Assembly (NCBI GenBank): GCA_947490035.1
Contig: CANLGS010000004.1
Span: forward strand, 1 to 24,879
DNA length: 24,879 nucleotides
Source: Gemmataceae bacterium
GTDB taxonomy: Bacteria; Planctomycetota; Planctomycetia; Gemmatales; Gemmataceae
Reading direction: 5' to 3'
Each line of letters starts with the position of its first letter. Positions within the stretch are counted from its first letter, which is position 1. This document shows, one piece after another, positions 7,807 to 15,464 of the stretch. The translations under genes were made by a program, and so were the position numbers. The notes beneath the pieces are model-generated. The model was given only the letters and a program-made list of their open reading frames with translations. It did not search any database and was not told the DNA's origin.

Positions 7807-7837
7807 CGCCGGTGCTTACCCTGTCTTTTCACCGGCG
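7807..7837. terminator. Weak hairpin after the FHA gene
   Basis: cgccggtg (7807-7814) and caccggcg (7830-7837) form an 8-bp GC-rich stem with a 15-base loop, 33 bases after the FHA stop and 38 bases before the next start. It may end transcription of the FHA gene or act in the leader of the lipoprotein gene. There is no U-tract. Confidence 0.35.
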
Positions 7838-7874
7838 TACTCCCGCGCCGGCGAACAACACCAAGGAGCGGATC

Positions 7875-8357
7875 ATGCGTCGGACCTTTGGCATCGGCCT
7901 GGCGGTGGCGGCGTTCGCACTCGCGGTCGGCTGCGGCAAGACATCGAACACGACCGGGCCGGTCGGCCCCGGTCCCGCCGCGGCGACCGGCATCGAGGGC
8001 GGTTGGACGCTCGTCGGGCTGGAAGCGCAGGGTGAGAAGATGCCGGCCGACCTGTTCGCCGCGATGCCCGCGGGGGAAAAGGCGTTCAAGGCTACCTCAG
8101 ACAAGTTGACCCACCAGGAGGGGGGCAAAGATGTCGCAATCAGCTACAAACTCGACCCCACCAAAACCCCGCACGAAATCGTCATGACCAAGACGAAATC
8201 CGACGGCAAGACGGAAACGATCTACGGCATCTACAAGCTCGAAGGGGATACGCTCACCATATGCGGCGCCGAGTCGGACAAACCGGCGGACCGACCGAAG
8301 GAGTTCAAGACCGCGAAGGGCAGCGAAGCTGTGATTATGACCCTCAAGAAAGACTGA
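7875..8357 (+). CDS. TIGR03067-like planctomycete lipoprotein
   Basis: 160-residue predicted lipoprotein. The ATG at 7875 follows AAGGAG by six bases. A hydrophobic signal (FGIGLAVAAFALAVGC) ends in a lipobox-like AVGC, so the mature protein should start at Cys 23 or so and be membrane-anchored. After a Gly/Pro linker, IEGGWTLVGLEAQGEKMPAD resembles the opening strand of the TIGR03067 domain. ETIYGIYKLEGDTLTICGA and ADRPKEFKTAKGS match its later conserved part (Tyr-x-Leu-x-Gly-Asp-x-Leu, then Arg-Pro-x-x-Phe). The family is a planctomycete-expanded lipocalin-like domain of unknown function. A SLOG-fold gene follows after 14 bases and is probably co-transcribed. Confidence 0.85.
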   Translation: MRRTFGIGLAVAAFALAVGCGKTSNTTGPVGPGPAAATGIEGGWTLVGLEAQGEKMPADLFAAMPAGEKAFKATSDKLTHQEGGKDVAISYKLDPTKTPHEIVMTKTKSDGKTETIYGIYKLEGDTLTICGAESDKPADRPKEFKTAKGSEAVIMTLKKD

Positions 8358-8371
8358 GCGAAGGGCACCCG

Positions 8372-8728
8372 ATGCGCGTGATCGTCGCCGGCGCGGTGGC
8401 GTGGGCCGACGCCGGCGCCATCCGCCGCGAGCTGTCGAAGCTGCCGCCCGGCACGGTCGTCGTTCACGGCGACTGCGCCGGCGCCGACGCGCTCGCGGGG
8501 CAGATCGCGGGCGAACTCGGGTTCGCGGTGGAACCGATGGCGAAGAACGCGGCCGACCGCGTCCGTTACAAGCGGGTGGCGTGGAAGGGTCTGAACGAGC
8601 GGATGCTCGCGAGCGGCGCCGAACTGGTGCTGGTGTTCCACCCCGACTTCGACGCGAGCCACGGCTCGAAGCACATGGCCGAACTCGCAAAGCGCGCGAG
8701 CGTCGAGGTTCGCGTGTTCGCGGCGTGA
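8372..8728 (+). CDS. DUF2493 / YspA-type SLOG-fold protein
   Basis: 118 residues, probably cytoplasmic. It has the Rossmann-like SLOG layout of the DUF2493/YspA group: first strand MRVIVAGAVAWAD, then the nucleotide-loop motif VVVHGDCAGADALAGQIA (family form HGxxxGAD), then ELVLVFHPDFDASHG with a GSKHMAELAKRA helix corresponding to the usual Gly-Thr-xx-Met helix. SLOG proteins bind nucleotides or related ligands. This group is common near phage and stress genes, but its biochemical role is unclear. The start ATG 8372 lies 14 bases after the lipoprotein stop. It is slightly shorter than typical members, with all core elements present. Confidence 0.8.
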   Translation: MRVIVAGAVAWADAGAIRRELSKLPPGTVVVHGDCAGADALAGQIAGELGFAVEPMAKNAADRVRYKRVAWKGLNERMLASGAELVLVFHPDFDASHGSKHMAELAKRASVEVRVFAA

Positions 8729-8745
8729 CCGACGCCAGCGCCGCC

Positions 8746-9164
8746 GGTAGTGTCTCAGTTTGGTTGTTTGTAGTGCGGGCAACTCCGGAATGTGTCCCGC
8801 TTGTTGAGTATTTGACTCTTGTCCACGGATCACGCATACTATCAGTGTACGAATGAACAAAGTTCACTCACCAGCACAATGACCGCGCGGCGACCGGGTT
8901 TCTCAGGTTTTTGTGATAACGGTCACCCCCGACCTCTTCCAACGCCTGGAAATCCTGGGAAGATCGCATCATAACGGCCACTGCCTTGCGATGCCAAGCC
9001 GCGAAACACTGGCAATCACTGCACAACACGAGACGGGCAAAACAGAGGGGGGTGGCAGGGGGAGCCAACCCTTCCAACTCCAAACGGCTCACGCGGCCAA
9101 TGCTGACCTCGCCGGCGAAAGCTACGCCGTCCAAGATGCCGACACCACAAACTGAGACACTACC
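8746..9164. mobile_element. Putative MITE, 419 bp with perfect 17-bp terminal inverted repeats
   Basis: 8746-8762 (ggtagtgtctcagtttg) is the exact reverse complement of 9148-9164. The interior has no credible gene. It has short stretches richer in A and T than the neighbours (around 8800-8880) and no recognisable transposase domain in any frame. TA dinucleotides lie three bases in from each end (gg-TA...TA-cc), so the true ends could be TA-flanked, as in the IS630/Tc1 group. That is inference. The element begins 18 bases after the SLOG gene stop and makes up most of the gene-less stretch before the PSD1 gene. The rest (9165-9362) shows nothing else I can name. Confidence 0.65.
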
Positions 9165-9362
9165 GGGGCGTGTCATCGCTTTCTATGAGAGGCTTACACT
9201 GTCGAACTGGAGGAACGCGATATTGCCACTGGCACCAGCAACGACGATTCCAGCCGCGCCCGCAACGCGCAAGAACCTCGTGGAATGCCGACCTGACTCT
9301 TGAGTTATCGCCCCGCTGACGCCACAATCGGTTACCCGCCATCCGACCAGGAACATCCCGCC

Positions 9363-11963
9363 ATGAGTTTCCGTCCCAAATTCTTCGCGCCGCTTGCGCT
9401 TCTGCTGTTCGCGGGCGCGGCGGCGAGCCAGCAACCGACCGCGGGCGCGCCCGACCCCGCGAAGGTCGAGTTCTTCGAGAAGAAGGTCCGGCCGATCCTC
9501 GCGGACCACTGCTACCACTGCCACTCGGCCGACACCAGGCCGGCCGGGAACCTGCGCGTGGACGACCACAAGGGACTGCTCGCCGGCGGGAACAAAGGCC
9601 CGGCCGTCGTGCCCGGCGCGCCCGAAAAGAGCCTGCTCATCACCCGCGTGACGCAGAAGGCTGAGAAGGGGCGGATGCCGATCGAAGGCAAGCACCTCAC
9701 CGACGAGCAGGTAGACGTTCTGCGGCAGTGGATCAAGGACGGGGCCGCGTGGCCGGCAGTGCGCGTGCCCGCGTCGCTCGGCAAAGCGAAGCCGGAGTAC
9801 GAGAAGCTCAAGAAAGAACACTGGGCGTTTCAACCGCTCGCGAAGCCCGCAATTCCCGCGCTCAAAGATGCGGCGTGGTCACGCGACGATGTCGATCGAT
9901 TCATCCTCGCCGCGCTCGACGCGAAAGGGCTGAAGCCGGTCGGCGACGCGGACAAGGTGACGCTCGTCCGGCGCGTCACGTTCGACCTCACGGGACTGCC
10001 GCCGACGCCCGCCGAGATCGACGCGTTCGTGAAGGACACCGCGCCGACCGCGTTCGCGACGGTCGTTGATCGACTGTTGGCGTCGCCGCAGTTCGGCGAG
10101 CGCTGGGGCCGGCACTGGCTCGATGTCGCACGCTACGGCGAATCGACCGGGCCGAGCCGCAACATTCCGTACCCGCACGCGTGGAAGTACCGCGACTACG
10201 TCATCGACGCGGTGAACGCGGACGTGCCGTTCGACCGGTTCGTTCGCGAGCAAATCGCCGGCGACCTGCTGCCCGCGACCGACGACGTGGCACGCGACCG
10301 GCAACTGACCGCGACCGGCTTCCTCGCGCTCGGCGTGAAGGACGTGAACCAGCGGTTCAAGGTGCGGTTCGTGATGGACAACGTGGACGAGCAGATCGAC
10401 GCCGTCACGCGCTCGGTCCTCGGCCTCACGGTCTCGTGCGCGCGGTGCCACGACCACAAGTTCGACCCGGTGCCGACGACCGACTACTACGCGCTGGCGG
10501 GCATCTTCACGAGCACCGACAACGCGGCCGGCGTGCGGAACAAAATGGGCGGCGGCGGACTGGACTACTACGACCCGCCGATGCTGGTGAAGCTGACGAG
10601 CGCGACGCCCCCGGCCGACCCCGAAAAGGTTGCGAAGCTGACGGCGGAGGTCGCGGAGGCGAAGAAGGAGTGGGACGCGATTCGCGGCACGCCCGAAGGA
10701 TTGAAGAAAGCGGCCGACGGGTTCCCGACACAACGCCCGATCCGGCTCAAGTACGAAGCACTGGAAGCGCAGTTAACCGCGATCTCCGACCCGGCCGCAC
10801 GCGGGCAGGTGGTTCACGGCGCACGCGACGCGAAGGCAATCGCCGACACCGAGGTGCGCGTCCGCGGCGAGGCCGAGAAGCTCGGCCCGGTCGTGCCGCG
10901 CGGATTCCTCACAGCGTTCGAGGTGCCCGGCGCGCCGAGCGTGAACCCGAAGCAAAGTGGTCGGCTCGAACTCGCGCACTGGCTGACCAGCCCCAAGAAC
11001 CCGCTCGCGCCGCGGGTCGCGGTGAACCGCGTGTGGCAGCACCTGTTCAGCACCGGCCTCGTGAACACCGTGGACAACTTCGGCGTCACCGGCGGTACGC
11101 CGTCGCACCCGGAGTTGCTCGACCACCTCGCGAACCGCTTCATCGCGGACGGCTGGAGTATGAAGAAGTTGGTGCGGCAACTCGTCCTCACGCGCGCTTA
11201 CCAACTGAGCGCGGAATCGACCGAGGCGAACCGGAACGCGGACCCCGCGAACCGCTTGGTGTGGCGGCACGCCCCGCGCCGGCTGTCGGCCGAGGAGATG
11301 CGCGACGCGACGCTCGCGGCGGCCGGCACGCTCAACACCAAGCGGCCCGCGGCGTCGCCCGCGACCGTACTCAAGATGGTCGAGATGCGCGACAACGGCC
11401 CGGAGGCCGCGACCATCAACGATAAGGCCGACGCCGCGACCTACCGCAGTGTGTACCTGCCGCTGTTGCGCGGGGTCACGCCGCACGCGCTGGAAGCGTT
11501 CGACCCGGTAGACCAAACGCTGGTCAGCGGCACCCGCGATACCACCACGGTTCCCGGTCAGGCGCTGTTCCTGCTGAACTCGCCGTTCGTGCGGAAGCAG
11601 GCGCTGGCCTTCGCCGAACGCGTGCTGAAGGACAAGGACGCATCGGATTCGGACCGCGTGCGCGCCGCGTACCAGCTCGCTCTCGGCCGCCTTCCGACCG
11701 ACAAAGAGGTAGACCGCGCGCGGGCGTTCGTCGGCGACTACGAGTCCGCGTACCGGGCGAACCCGCCGAAGCCGGTGGCGCCGCCGAAGAAGGGGCCGGA
11801 GCCGAAGAAGGGCAACGAGCCGCCGTTCGACCCGGACCAGATCGACCAGACCGGCGAGCCGATCACCGAGGCGAACATCCGGCCGAAGGACGCGAAGACC
11901 GCGGCGTGGCTCGCCTTCACCCAGGCGCTGATCGGCAGCGCCGAGTTCAGGTACGTGAAATAA
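9363..11963 (+). CDS. PSCyt1-PSCyt2-PSD1 (DUF1549/DUF1553) secreted cytochrome-type protein
   Basis: 866 residues with an N-terminal signal peptide (FFAPLALLLFAGAAASQQ), so exported to the periplasm. Domains in order: a Planctomycete cytochrome C domain with a heme motif CYHCH at residues 50-54 and RMPIEGKHLTDEQVDVLRQW; PSCyt2 (DUF1549) with VTFDLTGLPPTPAEIDAF, GERWGRHWLDVARYGES and a second CxxCH, CARCH, at about 359-363; and PSD1 (DUF1553) with RLELAHWLTSPKNPLAPRVA, VNRVWQHLFSTGLV and DNFGVTGGTPSHPELLDHLA. A Pro/Lys-rich insert lies near residue 800. Start ATG 9363 has a weak AGGA ten bases upstream. The family is abundant in planctomycetes and often paired with DUF1501, as here. Its electron-transfer partner and substrate are unknown. 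Confidence 0.93.
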   Translation: MSFRPKFFAPLALLLFAGAAASQQPTAGAPDPAKVEFFEKKVRPILADHCYHCHSADTRPAGNLRVDDHKGLLAGGNKGPAVVPGAPEKSLLITRVTQKAEKGRMPIEGKHLTDEQVDVLRQWIKDGAAWPAVRVPASLGKAKPEYEKLKKEHWAFQPLAKPAIPALKDAAWSRDDVDRFILAALDAKGLKPVGDADKVTLVRRVTFDLTGLPPTPAEIDAFVKDTAPTAFATVVDRLLASPQFGERWGRHWLDVARYGESTGPSRNIPYPHAWKYRDYVIDAVNADVPFDRFVREQIAGDLLPATDDVARDRQLTATGFLALGVKDVNQRFKVRFVMDNVDEQIDAVTRSVLGLTVSCARCHDHKFDPVPTTDYYALAGIFTSTDNAAGVRNKMGGGGLDYYDPPMLVKLTSATPPADPEKVAKLTAEVAEAKKEWDAIRGTPEGLKKAADGFPTQRPIRLKYEALEAQLTAISDPAARGQVVHGARDAKAIADTEVRVRGEAEKLGPVVPRGFLTAFEVPGAPSVNPKQSGRLELAHWLTSPKNPLAPRVAVNRVWQHLFSTGLVNTVDNFGVTGGTPSHPELLDHLANRFIADGWSMKKLVRQLVLTRAYQLSAESTEANRNADPANRLVWRHAPRRLSAEEMRDATLAAAGTLNTKRPAASPATVLKMVEMRDNGPEAATINDKADAATYRSVYLPLLRGVTPHALEAFDPVDQTLVSGTRDTTTVPGQALFLLNSPFVRKQALAFAERVLKDKDASDSDRVRAAYQLALGRLPTDKEVDRARAFVGDYESAYRANPPKPVAPPKKGPEPKKGNEPPFDPDQIDQTGEPITEANIRPKDAKTAAWLAFTQALIGSAEFRYVK

Positions 11964-12007
11964 CTCTCGAACTCGCTGGCGCCCACGACTTCACTCGATA
12001 ACGCCCC

Positions 12008-12034
12008 AAGCCGCCCATTGCAATGGGGCGGCTT
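12008..12034 (+). terminator. Hairpin between PSD1 and DUF1501 genes
   Basis: aagccgcccattg / caatggggcggctt forms a 13-bp stem with one bulged base and almost no loop, 45 bases after the PSD1 stop and 37 bases before the DUF1501 start. There is no U-tract. It may be an attenuating terminator or mRNA-processing element within the two-gene unit. Confidence 0.5.
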
Positions 12035-12070
12035 CACCAAACCAAGCACCTAACACAACACCCCAATACC

Positions 12071-13453
12071 ATGACCCACCTTCAATACGCTCCCTTCTCG
12101 CGCCGCCAAGCACTCAAGAGCGCCGGGGCGGGCTTCGGCTACCTCGCCCTCACGGGGTTGCTCGCGGCGGAAGACCGCGGGGATAAACCCCGCGGCTCGC
12201 AAGGTGCGCCCAAGCCGCTCGCGCCGCGGGAGCCGCACTTCAAAGTGAAGGCGAAGCGGCTCATCTTCGTTCACATGAACGGGGCGATGTCGCAGCACGA
12301 CACGTTCGAGTACAAGCCGCAACTGTTCAAGGACGGCGGCAAGGGCGGTCCCGGCGGCGGCACGCTCACCACGCCGAAGTTCAAATTCGCCCAGCACGGC
12401 GACACCGGTTCGTGGTTCTCGGAACTGCTGCCGAACCTCGCGAAGCACGCGGACAAACTCACCTGGCTGCGCGGGCTGCACACCGACACGCCGGCGCACC
12501 CGCAGGCGGTCGTGCAACTGCACACCGGCAGCGCGAACGCGGCCCTCACGCGGCCCAGCATCGGCGCGTGGCTGCTCTACGGGTTGGGCACCGAGAACCA
12601 GGACTTGCCCGGCTACGTGACCATCAACCCGCCGCCGAACTTCGGCGGCGCGGTGAACTACGGCAACGCGTTCCTCCCGGCGCACTACCAGGGCACGCGC
12701 ATCAACGACGTGGGCTACCTGCCGAACCTGAAGGCCACCACCGCGACCGACCTCCAGCGCAAGCAACTCGACCTGATTCAAGGCATGAACCGCGACCTCG
12801 CGGGCACGCCCGGCGCACCGGACGCCGTGGACGGCGTCATCGAGTCGTTTGAACTCGCGTTCAAGATGCAGGGGAAGGTGCCGGAGTTGCTCGACGTGTC
12901 GAAGGAGCCGAAGAAGGTGCTGGAGGCTTACGGGGTGAAGGACGGTCCCGGCAGCGCGTTCGCGCGGCAGTGCATCATGGCCCGCCGACTGAGCGAAGCC
13001 GGTGTGCGGTTCGTCGAAATCTGCCAGCCCGGTTGGGACCACCACAACAACCTGCACAAGGGGCTGATCGACCGCTGCGGTTCCGTTGACCAACCGGTCG
13101 CGGCGCTGCTGTCGGACCTCGAAGGACGCGGGATGTTGGCCGACACGCTGGTGCTGTTCGGCAGCGAGTTCGGCCGACTTCCGACGGCGCAGGGCGCGGA
13201 CGGGCGCGACCACAACATCACCGGCTACCCGATGTTCCTGACCGGTGCCGGCGTGAAGCCGGGGTTCACCTACGGCGCGACCGACGAGTACGGCATCAAG
13301 GCGGTCGAAGGGCGGATGCACACCACCGACCTGCACGCGACGCTGCTCGCGCTGATGGGCCTGGATCACGAGAAGTTGACGTACAACTACGCCGGCCGCG
13401 ACTTCCGACTGACCGACGTGAAGGGGAGCGTCGCGAAAGACATCTTCGCGTGA
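12071..13453 (+). CDS. DUF1501 domain exported protein
   Basis: 460 residues. The N-terminus carries a twin-arginine-like motif SRRQALKSAG followed by GFGYLALTGLLAA, so Tat export is likely. The body is the DUF1501 fold (alkaline-phosphatase/sulfatase-like): RLIFVHMNGAMSQHDTFEYK, LPNLAKHADKLTWLRGLHTD, HTGSANAALTRPSIGAWLLY, FVEICQPGWDHHNNLH, LVLFGSEFGRLPTAQGADGR and DHNITGYPMFLTGAGVKPG. The conserved Asp/His residues in these blocks are the presumed metal site. Just after the signal, codons for DRGDKPRGS are a palindrome (12175-12195). Start ATG 12071 has no ribosome site; an upstream ATG at 12023 lies inside the hairpin and is unlikely. DUF1501 proteins are planctomycete-enriched partners of PSD1 proteins. 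The reaction is not established. Confidence 0.92.
   Translation: MTHLQYAPFSRRQALKSAGAGFGYLALTGLLAAEDRGDKPRGSQGAPKPLAPREPHFKVKAKRLIFVHMNGAMSQHDTFEYKPQLFKDGGKGGPGGGTLTTPKFKFAQHGDTGSWFSELLPNLAKHADKLTWLRGLHTDTPAHPQAVVQLHTGSANAALTRPSIGAWLLYGLGTENQDLPGYVTINPPPNFGGAVNYGNAFLPAHYQGTRINDVGYLPNLKATTATDLQRKQLDLIQGMNRDLAGTPGAPDAVDGVIESFELAFKMQGKVPELLDVSKEPKKVLEAYGVKDGPGSAFARQCIMARRLSEAGVRFVEICQPGWDHHNNLHKGLIDRCGSVDQPVAALLSDLEGRGMLADTLVLFGSEFGRLPTAQGADGRDHNITGYPMFLTGAGVKPGFTYGATDEYGIKAVEGRMHTTDLHATLLALMGLDHEKLTYNYAGRDFRLTDVKGSVAKDIFA
12175..12195. repeat. Short palindrome inside the DUF1501 coding region
   Basis: ccgcgggg-ataaa-ccccgcgg is a perfect 8-bp stem with a 5-base loop, placed exactly at the signal-peptide/mature-domain linker and in frame. 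It looks like a small repeat that landed where extra residues are tolerated. Confidence 0.6.
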
Positions 13454-13483
13454 CGCGACCGCTGTAACCGCGAACAAGACGAG

Positions 13484-13512
13484 TTTCGACTCACCGCGGT
13501 GCGTGGTACAAT
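13484..13512 (+). promoter_or_regulatory. Predicted sigma-70-like promoter of the small two-gene operon
   Basis: A TACAAT -10 (13507-13512, five of six matches) lies 17 bases after TTTCGA (13484-13489, three of six). The -10 hexamer falls in the left arm of the palindrome, so a repressor bound there would block transcription. ATG of the first gene is about 48 bases downstream. Confidence 0.5.
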
Positions 13513-13536
13513 TCGGGAACGAGTTGTACCACGCAC
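13499..13536. promoter_or_regulatory. Perfect palindromic operator candidate upstream of the two-gene module
   Basis: gtgcgtggtacaa (13499-13511) and ttgtaccacgcac (13524-13536) are exact inverted arms around a 12-base centre. It ends 24 bases before the ATG of the 84-aa protein and covers the predicted -10. Such placement is typical of autoregulated toxin-antitoxin operons. Repression itself is inference. Confidence 0.6.
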
Positions 13537-13559
13537 GTTCATCTTTACGGAGACGACCA

Positions 13560-13814
13560 ATGTCCGCAGAAAGCAACCCGCTGCCCGACCCGACGCCCAA
13601 GCCGCTCAACCAACTGGTTGCGGAGTTGTTCCGCGAGAACGAGCGGTTGAGCCGCCAGGTGGACGACGCCCGTTACGAGCGCGACCAGTACAAGAAGCTC
13701 TACCTGGGTGCCCTCGCGCGGACACTCCCGGAGTTGACTGCGGAAGACATCGCCAACGCCGTGCCCGCGGAACCGATCATCGAAGCGCACATTCGCCGAC
13801 TGGAGGGGGAATGA
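13560..13814 (+). CDS. Small coiled-coil protein, putative antitoxin
   Basis: 84 residues, not matching a family I can name. The N-terminus is Pro-rich (SNPLPDPTPKPLNQ). The middle is a charged amphipathic helix (ELFRENERLSRQVDDARYER, then DQYKKLYLGALA), likely coiled coil, and the C-terminus is acidic. ATG 13560 follows CGGAG by seven bases. The TGA overlaps the next ATG (ATGA), so translation is coupled. A small first gene before a RelE-like second gene, behind an autoregulatory-looking palindrome, is what suggests an antitoxin. No ribbon-helix-helix, HTH or Phd fold is evident, so it would be an unusual one. It may instead be a structural partner. Confidence 0.6.
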   Translation: MSAESNPLPDPTPKPLNQLVAELFRENERLSRQVDDARYERDQYKKLYLGALARTLPELTAEDIANAVPAEPIIEAHIRRLEGE

Positions 13815-14128
13815 ACCCCGCGCCCTCCCAGTTCCGCGTCGATTTCATCGGTGAGGCGGTCGGGCAACTCGATGACCTTACTGCGAGGGCCGAGCAACTC
13901 GGTCTGCGGGATGCGCTCGCGCTTGCGTACCGACTTATCATCGGCACGCTCAAGACGCGCCCGCGAGAGTGGGGCGACCCGTTCCGCAACTATCGTGGCC
14001 TGAACACCACCGCCTACCAACATGCCGTCACCCCGGCCGGTATCTGTGTCGTGTATGCGGTGCATAACGTGGAACCAGTGGTCTGGATTTACCAACTCGT
14101 CGTTCTGAAGGGTTCGCCGTTCGCGTGA
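13811..14128 (+). CDS. RelE/ParE-like small protein, putative toxin
   Basis: 105 residues. The pattern resembles the RelE/ParE fold: first strand FRVDFIGEAVGQLDDLTARA (strand then helix), a second helix DALALAYRLIIGTLKTRP, then GDPFRNYRGLN, HAVTPAGICVVYAVHNVEP and a last strand VVWIYQLVVLKG. RelE toxins cleave mRNA at the ribosome and ParE poisons gyrase. Catalytic residues differ between members, and I cannot assign them here. ATG 13811 overlaps the previous stop by four bases. It could be a harmless relative of the fold. The likeness is by pattern, not by a matched motif. Confidence 0.55.
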   Translation: MNPAPSQFRVDFIGEAVGQLDDLTARAEQLGLRDALALAYRLIIGTLKTRPREWGDPFRNYRGLNTTAYQHAVTPAGICVVYAVHNVEPVVWIYQLVVLKGSPFA

Positions 14129-14188
14129 AGTTGCTTGCGGCTCTCCGCGTTCACGCGTAGCATCTCACCAACGTGTCGGGTCGCGGTT

Positions 14189-14319
14189 TATACTTCGCGC
14201 GGCCAGAGGTAATACGACTCGTTCTTGACGAGCCGGAAGCGTAAGCGACGGATAACGCTGTCCGTCGCTTACGCTTCCGGCTCGTCAAGAACGTCTCAAT
14301 CGTGGCCGCGAGAAGTATA
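14189..14319. repeat. Nested palindrome: 33-bp perfect stem inside 17-bp outer arms
   Basis: Inner arms 14220-14252 and 14261-14293 are exact inverted copies (33 bp) with an 8-base loop (taacgctg). Outer arms 14189-14205 and 14303-14319 match at 16 of 17 (tatacttc-gcggcca). The short non-pairing segments between the two layers suggest one palindromic element inside another. It lies in the 440-base gap between the small operon and the ThuA-like gene, which otherwise holds only the palindrome at 14398-14499. Confidence 0.9.
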
Positions 14320-14397
14320 GCTCGTCGCTCTGCGACAGGACGATGTTGCGTCGTCCGGGCGTTCCGCTTGCCATCCGTCGCGGGGAAGGCTGTTCCA

Positions 14398-14499
14398 GCA
14401 CCGCTTGCCGTCCCCGAAATAGCTTTAGGGTTGGGCCTGGAACAACCTCGCGGATCGCGGTCGCTCGAACCCTAAAGCTATTTCGGGGACGGGCGGTGC
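14398..14499. repeat. Palindromic repeat, 25-bp perfect arms
   Basis: Arms 14408-14432 and 14468-14492 are exact inverted copies (ccgtccccgaaatagctttagggtt) around a 35-base centre. gcaccgc (14398-14404) and gcggtgc (14493-14499) extend the pairing after a three-base bulge. It ends about 70 bases before the ThuA-like start and so could affect its transcript leader. Confidence 0.9.
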
Positions 14500-14569
14500 C
14501 GTGAGCCTTCCGCGCACAAGGTGAAGTAGTAGACCGCGGCCCGACACGCCTTTCCCACGAGAACACACC

Positions 14570-15448
14570 ATGCGCTATCTCGCTCTCACAGTCGCCGCGT
14601 TCGCACTGACCGCACTGGCGTCGGCCGCCGATTCGCCCGCGAAGAACGAACCGTCGGTCGAACAGGCACCCGCCGACCCGAAGGCGACCAAGATCGTCCT
14701 CATCGCGGGGTCGAACTACTTCAAAGCCGGCGAACACGAATACGTCGGCAACTGCGCCGTCCTCATGGACCTGCTGAAGCAGAACCCGAACGTCGCGCCG
14801 GTGCTCGCGATCGACTGGCCCAAGAAGGCCGAGACGTTCGATGGCGCGAAGGCGGTCGTGTTCCTTTTCGACGGCGCCGAGAAGCATCAGGTGTTGAAGG
14901 AGGACCGGCTCGCGAAGGTGCAGAAGATGATGGACGCGAAGGTGGGCCTGGTGCAACTCCACCAGACCGCGGACTACCCGAAGGACTTCGGCGACAAGGC
15001 TCGCGGGTGGGCCGGCGGCGCGTGGGAGAAGGGCATCGGCGAACGCGCGCACTGGGTCACCGAGTTCGACACGTTCCCCGATCACCCGACGACCCGCGGC
15101 GTGAAGACGTTCAAGATCGACGACGGCTGGCTGTTCAAGAACAAGTTCGTCGCGGACATGAAGGGGGTCACGCCGCTGTTGCGGACGTGGAACCCGAAGG
15201 CCGCGGTCAAGCCGACCGGCGGTCAGGACGTGGTCGCTTGGACCTACGACCGGCCCGAAGGGGGCCGCACGTTCACCTTCACCGGCGCGCACCTGCACGC
15301 GAGCTTCGCCCAGGAAGGCTACCGCCGGTTGCTCGTGAACGGCATCCTCTGGACCGCCGGCGTGGAGATTCCGAAGGATGGCGCGAAGGTCGATCTCGAC
15401 CCGGCGGAGTTGCCCAAGTACCTGAAGCCGGCCCCGCCGAAGAAGTAG
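14570..15448 (+). CDS. ThuA-like domain secreted protein
   Basis: 292 residues with a signal peptide (RYLALTVAAFALTALASAAD), so exported. The rest is a ThuA-like (trehalose-utilisation, class-I-amidotransferase-like) fold: KIVLIAGSNYFKAGEHEY opening strand, VVFLFDGAEKHQVL, MDAKVGLVQLHQTADYP where the family has a conserved His, WVTEFDTFPDHPTTRGV, and FTFTGAHLHASFAQEGYRRL near the end, followed by LLVNGILWTAG. These are the typical blocks of planctomycete ThuA proteins. The reaction is not established; links to sugar metabolism come from naming and context only. It is a single gene, ending before a perfect 38-bp palindrome and a convergent gene. Confidence 0.88.
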   Translation: MRYLALTVAAFALTALASAADSPAKNEPSVEQAPADPKATKIVLIAGSNYFKAGEHEYVGNCAVLMDLLKQNPNVAPVLAIDWPKKAETFDGAKAVVFLFDGAEKHQVLKEDRLAKVQKMMDAKVGLVQLHQTADYPKDFGDKARGWAGGAWEKGIGERAHWVTEFDTFPDHPTTRGVKTFKIDDGWLFKNKFVADMKGVTPLLRTWNPKAAVKPTGGQDVVAWTYDRPEGGRTFTFTGAHLHASFAQEGYRRLLVNGILWTAGVEIPKDGAKVDLDPAELPKYLKPAPPKK

Positions 15449-15464
15449 TTGTGTCGTCGTTCCG

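Noticed and set aside
8868..9176. 102-codon and 80-codon open frames within the terminal-repeat element
   Set aside because: No ribosome site, no domain and no transposase motifs; composition does not look coding.
9183..9300. Minus-strand stretch reading FLRVAGAAGIVVAGASGNIA, faintly like a WD40-repeat tail
   Set aside because: Too short and without a diagnostic Trp-Asp; no flanking repeats to support a WD40 fragment.
12023..12070. Upstream ATG extending the DUF1501 protein by 16 residues
   Set aside because: It lies within the hairpin and would place extra polar residues before the Tat-like signal.
12050..13609. 519-codon antisense frame over the DUF1501 gene
   Set aside because: Shadow of a well-supported gene; no recognisable domain and biased composition.
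14129..14569. Possible small RNA or riboswitch upstream of the ThuA-like gene
   Set aside because: The strong structure is explained by two palindromic repeats; no known riboswitch core was recognised.
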